This document shows positions 36,207-44,503 of a stretch of DNA of 53,140 bases, one piece after another. The DNA lies in NCBI GenBank assembly GCA_022791755.1, contig JAAVZR010000004.1, forward strand, positions 1 to 53,140, read 5' to 3'. Source of the DNA: Lachnospiraceae bacterium (GTDB lineage Bacteria > Bacillota > Clostridia > Lachnospirales > Lachnospiraceae). Within the stretch, counting starts at the first letter, position 1. Every line of letters starts with the position of its first letter. A program made the translations under genes and the position numbers. The notes beneath the pieces are model-generated. The model did no database searches. It was not told where the DNA came from and worked only from the letters and a program-made list of their open reading frames with translations.

Positions 36207-36235
36207 TTGACAGCCTCCCTCCAATAATCTATAAT
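36207..36235 (+). promoter_or_regulatory. Consensus promoter of the LacI-type gene
   Basis: TTGACA (36207-36212), 17-base spacer, TATAAT (36230-36235): a full match to consensus, about 55 bases before the start codon and only 36 bases after the end of the foldback element. No TAAACGTTTA site lies here, so autoregulation is not visible. Confidence 0.8.
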
Positions 36236-36290
36236 AAGATATAGTTTGTGATCTGTAGCAATTTTACATCCAACAGGCAAGGAGTCAATT

Positions 36291-37307
36291 ATGGATACCC
36301 GGAAAAATCCGCTTTCAATCAAGGACCTGGCCAATCTGTCCGGTGTCAGTATCGCCACGGTGTCCCGTGTTCTCAATAATAAAGGCGGCTATTCTAAAGA
36401 AACCGAAGAACGGATTCTTGCCCTGGCCAAATCCTTTGGGTATGTTTCCAACATGGCTGCCAAGACACTGAGGGAAGCGCGCTCCCGGACTATCGGTCTG
36501 ATCGTTCCCAACATCATCAACGAATTTTTCTCCACACTGGCCTATCATATCGAAACCTGTATGTCCGAACAGGGCTACTCTGTTTTCATCTGCAACAGTG
36601 ACAATCAGACGCAAAAGGAAAAGGAATATTTTCGCAGTCTGGCCAGTAAGGGAGTAGACGGTATCCTGTGTATCAGCGGTCTCAATGAGCTGACCCAGGA
36701 TATTATTTACCGTGATATTCCGATCGTATGCATCGACCGGCTCCCCAAAACCAACCGCCAGATTCCTCAGATTTCCAATGATGACATGCATATTGCCTAT
36801 ATTGCCACGAAACATCTTCTGGACAAGGGCTGCCGGCATATCCTGCTGGTCGTCGGCTATTCTGCCGCCTATTCCAGCAAGGGCCGCTTCGACGGCTACT
36901 GCCAGGCACTGGCCGAATATGGTCTTCCTCTGGACAAGAATTATATCCTGAAGCGGCCCGGCCGCGAAGCCGCCCAGATAGAAGCAGAGATAATGGTGTA
37001 TCAGTTTCTCGCCTCCTCCTACCCTGTGGACGGCATTTTTGCCACCAGCGACTCCACGGCTCTGGGAGCTCTCTACGCGCTGAAGCGGGCCGACCGGCGC
37101 GTTCCGGAGGATATCCGCCTCACCGGCTTTGATAATATGCTCTACTCCCGCCTGGCTACTCCGCCCATTTCCTCAGTGGAACGTCATCCCGAATTGCTGG
37201 CGTTAAAGGGCTGTGAAATTCTTCTCAATCTAATCCAGGGACATGAGCCTCAAGAACTTCTGACCATCGTTCCTGCGGAATTTGTAGAACGGGAGTCCAG
37301 CCGGTGA
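36291..37307 (+). CDS. LacI-family transcriptional regulator
   Basis: A 338-residue repressor-type regulator. The N-terminal HTH is LSIKDLANLSGVSIATVSRV (about 8-28), with a hinge helix around SNMAAKTLREARSRTIGLIVP. The sugar-binding domain follows, with DGILCISGLNE, VCIDRLPKTN and GIFATSDSTALGAL. Ribosome site AAGGAG lies seven bases before ATG. It is divergent from cluster 2 and is the obvious ligand of the three TAAACGTTTA operators there. The effector may be a sugar phosphate or free sugar of the pathway. It has a consensus promoter, so it should be well expressed. Confidence 0.92.
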   Translation: MDTRKNPLSIKDLANLSGVSIATVSRVLNNKGGYSKETEERILALAKSFGYVSNMAAKTLREARSRTIGLIVPNIINEFFSTLAYHIETCMSEQGYSVFICNSDNQTQKEKEYFRSLASKGVDGILCISGLNELTQDIIYRDIPIVCIDRLPKTNRQIPQISNDDMHIAYIATKHLLDKGCRHILLVVGYSAAYSSKGRFDGYCQALAEYGLPLDKNYILKRPGREAAQIEAEIMVYQFLASSYPVDGIFATSDSTALGALYALKRADRRVPEDIRLTGFDNMLYSRLATPPISSVERHPELLALKGCEILLNLIQGHEPQELLTIVPAEFVERESSR

Positions 37308-37351
37308 GACAGAACCGCTATTTCCGGTCATAATAACGGCAAAATAAAAAT

Positions 37352-37383
37352 CCCTGCCACGACTTCTCTTTGTCATGACAGGG
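37352..37383 (-). terminator. Terminator of the ABC transporter operon
   Basis: CCCTG-CCACGAC, loop, GTCATGA-CAGGG, with three short mismatches; on the minus strand it is followed by ATTTTTATTTT. It lies 69 bases after the permease stop codon and between convergent genes, so it may also slow transcripts from the LacI-type gene. Confidence 0.6.
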
Positions 37384-37452
37384 CGTATTATTTATATGGT
37401 TTTCCTCTCCTGCGTCCCGATGTTCCCCGGCTTCATTTATTTTCTTTTTCGC

Positions 37453-38196
37453 TCAATCTGCCTCATATCCGTTCTTGCGATAGCACGCCGCGAATATCAT
37501 CACTGCCAGCACGATTTCTCCGAACAGTACTGCCGTATTCAGTATTCCCAGAGAAAACGCATCTCCGGCGGCATAGGAAGAAACCATCTTTGCCACTACG
37601 CCGGTAAACAGAAAGCCCGACAGCTTCTCCAGAAACGGTGTAAAATTTCCGAAGGTGGGAATCAGCATGAAGACCAGCATCGCCGGCGACGTCAGCGTAC
37701 TGGCGCTCATCTGATTCTTCGCGAAAATCCCGATGATCATACCGATAATACAGCTGGTCACACTGGCAATAGCCGTGACCAGGAGATAGAGAGGGACATT
37801 AATCATCGCCATGGAGACGCCGCTCACCGGAATCAACGCAACATTCACCGCCATGATCTCCAAAAAGGGAGGGAGGATACTCCCCACAAAAAATTCCAGG
37901 CTGCTGACAGAGGAGGTCATCAGAGCGCGAAGAGTGAATTTTTCCTTCTCTTCCGCCAGAGCTGCGCTGGTGCCAAACATTCCTGTCATCGTGATATTCA
38001 TATTGAGCCCCAGGTTCAATACCATGCTCAGAAGCGTCGGAGTAAGAGGTTCCCCGTTCCTCATCGACTGGTACAAAAACCGCATCCCCACTGTCAGTCC
38101 CAGGATCATCACCGGTCCCAATATCATATTCTTGTCTGTCAGAGCTCTGGATTTGGCCCACATCACCGCAGATACTTTTCTCATTGAAAAATTCAT
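37453..38196 (-). CDS. ABC-2 type transporter permease
   Basis: A 247-residue membrane protein with six predicted spans. The GTSAALAEEKEKFTLRALMTS stretch is the conserved amphipathic element of ABC-2 permeases such as those of peptide exporters and bacteriocin self-protection systems. ATG overlaps the stop of the ATPase gene by four bases (ATGA), so the two proteins form one transporter. Substrate unknown. The pair is next to a two-component system, which suggests response to an extracellular peptide or antibiotic. Confidence 0.85.
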   Translation of the reverse strand: MNFSMRKVSAVMWAKSRALTDKNMILGPVMILGLTVGMRFLYQSMRNGEPLTPTLLSMVLNLGLNMNITMTGMFGTSAALAEEKEKFTLRALMTSSVSSLEFFVGSILPPFLEIMAVNVALIPVSGVSMAMINVPLYLLVTAIASVTSCIIGMIIGIFAKNQMSASTLTSPAMLVFMLIPTFGNFTPFLEKLSGFLFTGVVAKMVSSYAAGDAFSLGILNTAVLFGEIVLAVMIFAACYRKNGYEAD

Positions 38197-39047
38197 GACT
38201 GTAACTCCTTTCCCGTGACGGCTAAAAATACATGTTCCAGTGTGGGCTCGCAGGAATGAATGGACTCAATCCGGTTCTCTTCCATCCAGCGGGCGATCTG
38301 AGCGGCGCTTTCACTGTTCTGAGGCAGTACCACTTCCTCCCGGGTATCCAATAGAACTTTGTATCTTTTCTGTGTATTATACTTCAGGCAAACCTCCCGG
38401 GGCGCACCCTGTTCCACGATATGGCCTTCATGCAGAAGCGCCACCACATCACAGAGCTTGGCCGCCTCCTCCATATTGTGGGTAGTCAGGAAAATCGCCA
38501 TGCCCTGCGATTTCAGTTCCAGCAAAAAGCGGTGAATCTGCAGCGCGGTGGACGGATCCAGACCACTGGTGGGCTCATCCAGAAACAGAAGCTTCGGCTG
38601 ATGCAGCACCGCCCTGGCTAAGACCAGACGCTGCCCCTGTCCCTTAGAAAGCTTTGACGCCAGTTTATTACGGTGCTCCCACAGTCCCACTCTCTTTAAA
38701 ATAATCTCGATTCTCTCCCGGGGAACATCCAGTATCTTGGCAAAGTAAAGAAGATTATCATAGACATTCATCCTCTCATACACGCCGCTGTGGTCCGTCA
38801 CGATGCCGATCTGGCAATACAGCTGATTATCCAGCTTCGTCGTATCCCGTCCCAGAATATGAGCTGTCCCTGCCGTCTGACGAAGCTGTCCTGTGGCTAT
38901 CTTGATTGTGGTGGTTTTGCCGGCGCCCGAAGGGCCCAGAAAGCCCAGGATCTCTCCCCCCTTCATGGAGATACTGATATCCTGCAGCGCCGTCTCTGAC
39001 TTGAATTTTTTTGAGATATGTTCCAGTAACAATATGGTATCTGCCAT
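38193..39047 (-). CDS. ABC transporter ATP-binding protein
   Basis: A 284-residue ATPase. From ATG 39047, with AAAGGAG eight bases upstream, it reads MADTILLLEHISKKFKSETA. Walker A is GFLGPSGAGKTTTIK, the signature is KLSKGQGQRLVLARAVL (KGQ in place of the usual SGGQ), Walker B is KLLFLDEPTSGLDP, and the His switch is LTTHNME. A C-terminal extension of about 70 residues follows, as in drug and lantibiotic exporters of the CcmA type. Works with the permease at 37453. Transcribed from a promoter region with a TATACT box that lies between this gene and the response regulator gene. Confidence 0.92.
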   Translation of the reverse strand: MADTILLLEHISKKFKSETALQDISISMKGGEILGFLGPSGAGKTTTIKIATGQLRQTAGTAHILGRDTTKLDNQLYCQIGIVTDHSGVYERMNVYDNLLYFAKILDVPRERIEIILKRVGLWEHRNKLASKLSKGQGQRLVLARAVLHQPKLLFLDEPTSGLDPSTALQIHRFLLELKSQGMAIFLTTHNMEEAAKLCDVVALLHEGHIVEQGAPREVCLKYNTQKRYKVLLDTREEVVLPQNSESAAQIARWMEENRIESIHSCEPTLEHVFLAVTGKELQS

Positions 39048-39107
39048 CTCAAATACTCCTTTCCCTGCGTGTTTCCTTCTGTGATCCTGTCTCCAGGTTC
39101 TGAAAAG

Positions 39108-39151
39108 AGTATAGCAGACAGACAGCCTCAACAATAAAAAAATGCCTGAAC
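39108..39151 (-). promoter_or_regulatory. Candidate LytTR-controlled promoter of the ABC operon
   Basis: On the minus strand ACCGTTCAG (around 39151-39146) and ATTGTTGAG (around 39132-39127) form an imperfect direct repeat of the LytTR type, 19 bases apart, followed by a TATACT -10 box (39113-39108) with no good -35. Typical LytTR repeats are spaced 21 bases, so this is only suggestive. Confidence 0.4.
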
Positions 39152-39174
39152 GGTTGTCATAAGTGCCCCAATGG

Positions 39175-39909
39175 TCACAGCTTTCCTCTCGCTGCCCGTG
39201 ACAGCAGGCACACCGTTCCTCCTTCCATCACCAGCTCTCCCGTCTTTCGGTTTATCTGCCGGATTTTATCCCGGTTTACCAGAAACGATCTGTGACAGCG
39301 AAAAAAGAAGTCTCCCACCTCCCTTTCTATGTCGGACAGCTTTCCGCTGAAATCAATACACTCGCAAAGGCTCCTGAGAAGAATCCGGTGTGTACCAGGC
39401 CCCGTCTCAAAGCAGATAATCTCGTCATAAGGAACATAACGCACACCGTCTGCCATATGCACGGTAAAGACACGGGAGCGATTGGAGGACGCCTCTCTCT
39501 GTTCCTCCTGCATCCGCCGCACCACCGTTTGTAAGCAATCCCGGATCGCGCCCGCCACCTTCAAGGGCTCGCCCTTTACGATGTAGTCCATGGCTTCCAG
39601 GTGATATCGAAAGGTCTCATAGGCCAGATCGTCATAGGATGTGACATAGGCCAGAAAACCGCGGGGATCCAGACGCCGGATTTCCTGCCCCAGCCGGAAA
39701 CCGTCCAACTCCTCCTGTTTTAAATCCACATCCAGAAAATAGATCCCTCTGCGGGGATTTTCATGCAGAGCTGCCAGCAGATCATAGGGATCCCCGGTAC
39801 ACAGCGCCACTTTCATATCGTGATCCCCTATCATGATCTGCCGCTCAACCTCTCTTTGCAGGCTATCCCTTACCCTCTCTTCGTCATCGCATATATATAC
39901 CGGCAGCAT
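39175..39909 (-). CDS. LytTR-family response regulator
   Basis: A 244-residue response regulator. ATG 39909 follows AGGAGAGG; the open frame further up overlaps the kinase gene. Receiver domain: YICDDEERVRDSL with the acidic pair, and GIYFLDVDL with the phosphorylated Asp (about residue 57). The C-terminal LytTR DNA-binding domain (about 140-244) has FETGPGTHRILL and FFFRCHRSFLVNRDKI. Such regulators (AgrA, VirR, ComE types) bind pairs of direct repeats. Likely target: the ABC transporter operon just downstream. It lies 16 bases after its kinase. Confidence 0.92.
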   Translation of the reverse strand: MLPVYICDDEERVRDSLQREVERQIMIGDHDMKVALCTGDPYDLLAALHENPRRGIYFLDVDLKQEELDGFRLGQEIRRLDPRGFLAYVTSYDDLAYETFRYHLEAMDYIVKGEPLKVAGAIRDCLQTVVRRMQEEQREASSNRSRVFTVHMADGVRYVPYDEIICFETGPGTHRILLRSLCECIDFSGKLSDIEREVGDFFFRCHRSFLVNRDKIRQINRKTGELVMEGGTVCLLSRAARGKL

Positions 39910-39925
39910 CGTCCCTCTCCTGTCG

Positions 39926-41275
39926 CTATCTCCCTCTGCGGTTCGCAATCCGCCATTCCTGGATAAACTGCGAGTCCCGACAGCTGGTGCTGCGGGCCAC
40001 ATTGGCGTATTTTCCTGTGATCTCACGATAAATAGACAGACCCAGTCCCCGGCCCTCTCCCTTGGTGGAGATGCCGCTCTCCCAGATCCGATTCAAATCC
40101 ATGACTTCCGTCACCGGATTTTTTACGACGATTGTCACTCCGGTATCCAGGCTGCTTATCAGCAGATCCACCTCACGGCGTTCCATTTCGCCTGCTGCCT
40201 CCACCGCATTATCCAGCAAAATGCCCAGGCACCGCGTCACATCCAGAATATCCATATCAATACGGGTCAGCGGATAGAGCACCTCCAGATTGCAGCGAAT
40301 ACCCTTCTTCTGCATTTCCATCATCTTCGTCAGAACCAGGCTCTTCACTTCGATGATCCGGATGTTGCCTAACTGCGTACTCTGCCGGATATCCTCCCCT
40401 ACCCGTTCATCAAAACAATTTGTCATGGACTGAAGCATTTCCCGCACCGGCCTCAGATCCCCCTCGCTGGCCGACAGATAGAGCCCCGACATCATATTTT
40501 TATAATCATGGCGAAAACTGCGCATTTCCTGCTGCATCCTTTCCAGGCTCTGCACATACAGACTCTGCTGGGCCAGAAGCGCTCTCTGTGCTTCCAGTTT
40601 GGCCTGAGTCTCCGCTTTCATGGACAGATACACCAGCACAAAGAGAATCCCCAAAAGCAGCAAAAGCGCTGTGATGAAGTAAGTGCCAAAGAAATAGATC
40701 TTCATCGTATTTTTCATCAAAAAAAAGATCTCAACCAGTATCTCGAGTCCCAGCACCCCCAGCGCCAGACGAACCGGATGCTCTGTCCTTTCCATCAGCG
40801 CCCGAACATGCTCCGGCAGACGGGCCCTGTTCAAAAGAGTCCGGCCCACAAGTGTCAGGCCCGGATACCCAAATCCCAGCACGCAAAAAAACCAGACCGC
40901 TTCTTTGGGATCCCATATGTTCAGATCTCCCTTCAATGTGTTCAGCATGGTTAAGGTTCCCATCTGTAAGATAGCGGCTATGGTCAGACAAACGCTGGCC
41001 CGCGAAAGTCTCCTCTCCCACAGAAACCAAACGACAAACAGATTTCCCAGATATACGATTACGGAGGATAATATATAGCTCGACCATGCGCTTGTCATGA
41101 TCTGCAACACATTCAGAGCGGTACAGAGCACTATGAGTACCGCAAACAGAGGCCACAGCCGCCTCCATCTCATCTGCGGACCGAGAAAGGCCGACAGATA
41201 GAGATATAAAGACAGATGGGACAATACGGCATCTACCACACATATGATAATGATATTTTGTAATGTCTGCTCCAT
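39926..41275 (-). CDS. GHKL-type sensor histidine kinase
   Basis: A 449-residue membrane kinase of the AgrC class. Six or seven spans fill residues 1-215, and no large outside domain is seen. The cytoplasmic part has a coiled region, the phospho-acceptor His in MRSFRHDYKNMMSGLY, and an HATPase_c_5 domain with DVTRCLGILLDNAVEAAGE (N box) and ISTKGEGRGLGLSI (G box). Partners: the LytTR regulator 16 bases downstream and probably the ABC exporter. A peptide ligand is typical of the class; no small peptide gene was found beside it. Confidence 0.9.
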   Translation of the reverse strand: MEQTLQNIIIICVVDAVLSHLSLYLYLSAFLGPQMRWRRLWPLFAVLIVLCTALNVLQIMTSAWSSYILSSVIVYLGNLFVVWFLWERRLSRASVCLTIAAILQMGTLTMLNTLKGDLNIWDPKEAVWFFCVLGFGYPGLTLVGRTLLNRARLPEHVRALMERTEHPVRLALGVLGLEILVEIFFLMKNTMKIYFFGTYFITALLLLLGILFVLVYLSMKAETQAKLEAQRALLAQQSLYVQSLERMQQEMRSFRHDYKNMMSGLYLSASEGDLRPVREMLQSMTNCFDERVGEDIRQSTQLGNIRIIEVKSLVLTKMMEMQKKGIRCNLEVLYPLTRIDMDILDVTRCLGILLDNAVEAAGEMERREVDLLISSLDTGVTIVVKNPVTEVMDLNRIWESGISTKGEGRGLGLSIYREITGKYANVARSTSCRDSQFIQEWRIANRRGR

Positions 41276-41380
41276 CGGCTATCCTCTCCTCGTTTGGTTT
41301 TTCGGGCAGGATCTGCCTCTGCCTGCTTCGCCGGTCCGTCCGTTCCCCTTCCCGGCAACGCCATCAACAAGAAACCGCAA

Positions 41381-41857
41381 TCAGAAGAGAGGGCTTCCGT
41401 CCAGCACCGCTTCCACAAGCCGGTCGCCGTCATAGCGCAGCTTCAGAGAGAAAAAGGGATGCTCCGAAGCCAGCAGATCAAGAAAAATTCTGTCTCCCTC
41501 CCAGATATTCAGACAGGCAACTTTTTGTTTCTCCACCCATTCCAGTGAACCTTCCGCGCAGTCGCCGAACAGCTCTCCGCAAAAGCCTGTGGCAGTATAC
41601 AGGCACATGTACTCCTGCTCCGTTCCCGAGACAAAGGTCACCAGCCCCCGAAAACGGTAATCGGTCAAAATCAGGCCGGTTTCCTCCCTCACCTCTCTCC
41701 GTATGCAGTCTTCCGGGCTTTCGCCAAACTCAAAATGACCTCCGATTCCCAGCCACTTATCTCGGTTTAAATCCTGCTTTCTGCCTGTTCGATGCAGCAT
41801 CAGGTATTTTCCGTCCTGCTCGATATAGCACAGCGTGGTCATGACAGCGCTTCCCAT
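41381..41857 (-). CDS. NUDIX hydrolase
   Basis: A 158-residue protein with the Nudix box GHFEFGESPEDCIRREVREE (full G-x5-E-x7-REVxEE-x-G pattern completed by TGL). ATG 41857 overlaps the stop of the racemase gene (TGATG) and has GAGGAGG seven bases upstream, so it is translated in step with vanT/vanG-like genes. It begins MGSAVMTTLCYIEQDGKYLML, as in MutT/8-oxo-dGTP diphosphatases of Firmicutes. Its role in this operon is unclear and may just be positional. Confidence 0.88.
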   Translation of the reverse strand: MGSAVMTTLCYIEQDGKYLMLHRTGRKQDLNRDKWLGIGGHFEFGESPEDCIRREVREETGLILTDYRFRGLVTFVSGTEQEYMCLYTATGFCGELFGDCAEGSLEWVEKQKVACLNIWEGDRIFLDLLASEHPFFSLKLRYDGDRLVEAVLDGSPLF

Positions 41858-44463
41858 CAGCTGTCCTCCTCTGTCACACGCTCCAGCCGCGCACCCATAC
41901 GGCACAGAATCTCATTGGTAATCGTATGGCACCAGCCAGCCATTTCCTCCGCCAGGATTCTCTCCTGACCATCCCGGCCAATCAGCGTCACCACATCGCC
42001 GGCACGGACAACGCCATCCGCTCCCTCCGGTGTGTTCAGAGATGCGGTTACGTCCACCAGGAACTGATCCATGCAAACGCGGCCCACCACCGGATAGCGC
42101 CTCCCCCGGATCAGAACCTTTGAGTGGTTCTCCCCGTAATTTCTCGGAATGCCATCTGCATATCCGATCGTAACCGTGGCGATCATTCCGGAGTTCTTCA
42201 TCCGAAATGCCCGGCCATAGCCCAGCTCCATACCGGCCTCCACCGGCTTCACCATGGCCACTCTCGCACGGACAGACATCACTGGCTCCAGATCCGGCCC
42301 GCCGGCAGACCGGTCCTTCTCATCGCTGTAGGCCCCGTACAGAATCACGCCGGGACGCACATAGTCATACCGCAGTCTCGGATAATTCAGGAAGCCATAG
42401 CTGTTCTGAAGGTGAAAACACAGACAGCCATGATCTCCTTCCTGTACCGCTTTTCTCTCCTGGCGGGATTGGCTGTGCAGCTTTCCGATACCGATTCTCA
42501 GAAGCTCAAACTGCCGGATCTGCTGTTTCGTGTATTCCACATCCGCCTGTTCCCGGCTGTCCGCCGCACACAGATGGCTAAACATCCCTTCCAGACGGAT
42601 TCCGGGCAGCTCCAGGATCCGCTGCAAAGCCGCATAATCGTCTCCCGCCACGCCGAGGCGATGCATACCGGTATCCACAGCCAGATGCGCGCGCAGGCTT
42701 TCGTGCTCTTCGCCATAGCGGCTCATCCTGACGGCATACTCCTCATCCACGATGGTCTGAATCAGATCATACTCCGCCACCAGCGGCCAGTCTGTGGGAT
42801 TCGTATATCCCAGTATCAGGATATTGCCGGCGATTCCTCCTTCCCTGAGCTCTGCCCCCTCCCACAGCGTAGCCACCGCAAAGTCGGTAATTCCCTCTTC
42901 CTCCAGCCAGCTCGCCGTCATAACCGCGCCATGACCGTAGGCGTCCGCCTTTACCACCGCCATAATACTGCTCTCATCGGGCAAAATCCGATACAATTCA
43001 TCCAGGTTATGAATAAGAGCACTCCTGCTGATCTCCATCCAGGCCCGCCCGCCCGGCTCCCCGGAGATTCCGGATACCTTTTTTGTCTGCATTGCGATCG
43101 TCTTCTCTCCTTTTGCCATACTCAGCTCTGCCTCCGCTATAATCGCCCTCGACCAGTCATATGAACCGCCGGCGTCTTCTCCTGTATCATATCCGTTCTC
43201 ATAAGGATCCCTGTCATCCTCGCAGGACTCCCCATTCTCCTCGTAAGATCCTTCATCGGTCCCGTACAAATCCTCCTCGTCCCTGTAAGACTTCTCGTCA
43301 TCTTCATAGTAATCCTCATAAGGTTCCGTGTCGTCCCCATAGAAATCCTCACCATCCTCATAAGACTCCCCGTCGTCCTCATAGAACTCCTCATCCTCCT
43401 CAAAGGAGTCTTCTCCGGCCTCATATTCCCTGTCTTCCCTCTCCAGAGCATCGTCCCATTCCTCTTCCTCCCGTCTGATACGCCTTCTCTCCCCGATCAT
43501 ATCTCCCAGGAACGCGAGCAGCCAGGCCGTCACTGCCGTGGCCGCCGCCACACATAAATAATGCACCAGACGGTTTTCCACCAGCAGCTCCTCCGCCCTC
43601 ACCACCTTCGCAAAACGGCGAACCGCTACGATAAAGGCCGGATGCAGGATATAAATCCACAGAGACATCCTGCGAAGAGACGGCTGCTCCTCTGTCTGAA
43701 GCTGTGAGAGGAGGCCAAACAGAAACACCATCACCGCAGGCAGGCACAGATACATACTGTCATGATGGGGCCAGTCCGCCATATGTACCAGCACCCCTTC
43801 CGCAATCAGAAGTGCCAGACTCACAGCCAGCCCCACCGCATTTTGCCTGCTATCCGGCTTTCCCGGACCTCTCTCCCGCAGCGCCGCTCCCAGCAGCAGA
43901 AACAGAGGCGCCAAAAACAGGCCGTTCCTCGTATTTTCCAGAATGGCAAAAAGGCCCTCATACATCCCTTTCAGGATCGGCACACCCGCGATCAGGCCAT
44001 AATAGCTGTCTCCCAAAAGTCCGAACAGATATAATACGGCTGAAATCCCCAGAGATATCCTTAAGCCTGCCAGCCGGTACAGCCCCCAGGTAAGGAGGAG
44101 GCCGGTAATCACTGCGGGAAAATACCACAGATGATAAAACGTCCCCAGTACCAGCAGCTCCTGCGACACATAACCGGCGTTCAGACCAATCAGACGGCCT
44201 GCATACCAGTTGACAGGCAAATACAGCGCCACGGCAAAGAGATACCACAGGAGATTTTTCCGAATCGATTTTTTCAGCCGGTCCGGCCTCTCGGGATCCA
44301 GCACAAAATAGCCTGTCGCCATGAAGAAAAAGGGAACGGCCACCCGGCCCAGAATCCGCGTCAATGTCAGATCTCCCCAGACCGTGATATTCTCCAGCGG
44401 CGAGATGTGGATTGCCGTCACCAGAAACGCAGCTGCAATCCGAAACCAGTCCAATGCTCCCAT
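41857..44463 (-). CDS. vanT: VanT-like membrane serine/alanine racemase with acidic linker
   Basis: An 868-residue fusion. Residues 1-320 are an acyltransferase-3-like membrane domain of about ten spans (begins MGALDWFRIAAAFLVTAIHI). Residues about 328-443 are an acidic, repetitive linker rich in E, D and Y. From about 465 a PLP alanine-racemase domain has VVKADAYGHGAV (PLP Lys near 503), TIGYADGIPRNYG and GRVCMDQFLVDV. Near the end TITNEILCRMG has Asn (about 850) where alanine racemases have Tyr (TINYE); from memory this Tyr-to-Asn change marks VanT serine racemases. ATG 44463 follows AAGGAG; the open frame to 44523 has no ribosome site. Known VanT is about 700 residues, so the extra length is the linker. 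Confidence 0.85.
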   Translation of the reverse strand: MGALDWFRIAAAFLVTAIHISPLENITVWGDLTLTRILGRVAVPFFFMATGYFVLDPERPDRLKKSIRKNLLWYLFAVALYLPVNWYAGRLIGLNAGYVSQELLVLGTFYHLWYFPAVITGLLLTWGLYRLAGLRISLGISAVLYLFGLLGDSYYGLIAGVPILKGMYEGLFAILENTRNGLFLAPLFLLLGAALRERGPGKPDSRQNAVGLAVSLALLIAEGVLVHMADWPHHDSMYLCLPAVMVFLFGLLSQLQTEEQPSLRRMSLWIYILHPAFIVAVRRFAKVVRAEELLVENRLVHYLCVAAATAVTAWLLAFLGDMIGERRRIRREEEEWDDALEREDREYEAGEDSFEEDEEFYEDDGESYEDGEDFYGDDTEPYEDYYEDDEKSYRDEEDLYGTDEGSYEENGESCEDDRDPYENGYDTGEDAGGSYDWSRAIIAEAELSMAKGEKTIAMQTKKVSGISGEPGGRAWMEISRSALIHNLDELYRILPDESSIMAVVKADAYGHGAVMTASWLEEEGITDFAVATLWEGAELREGGIAGNILILGYTNPTDWPLVAEYDLIQTIVDEEYAVRMSRYGEEHESLRAHLAVDTGMHRLGVAGDDYAALQRILELPGIRLEGMFSHLCAADSREQADVEYTKQQIRQFELLRIGIGKLHSQSRQERKAVQEGDHGCLCFHLQNSYGFLNYPRLRYDYVRPGVILYGAYSDEKDRSAGGPDLEPVMSVRARVAMVKPVEAGMELGYGRAFRMKNSGMIATVTIGYADGIPRNYGENHSKVLIRGRRYPVVGRVCMDQFLVDVTASLNTPEGADGVVRAGDVVTLIGRDGQERILAEEMAGWCHTITNEILCRMGARLERVTEEDS

Positions 44464-44503
44464 CAAAGCTCCTTCTCCCTTCTCTTTTCCCAAAGAAGAC
44501 GCA

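Noticed and set aside
35846..36376. Overlapping open frames on both strands through the foldback element, both encoding PVPEGIPGR.
   Set aside because: The shared peptide is a result of the palindrome; there are no ribosome sites and no family match.
43161..43478. Plus-strand ORF rich in His, Pro and Arg (HPRRTPHSPRK-like repeats).
   Set aside because: It is the reverse-strand shadow of the acidic linker in the racemase gene; repetitive codons keep the opposite frame open.
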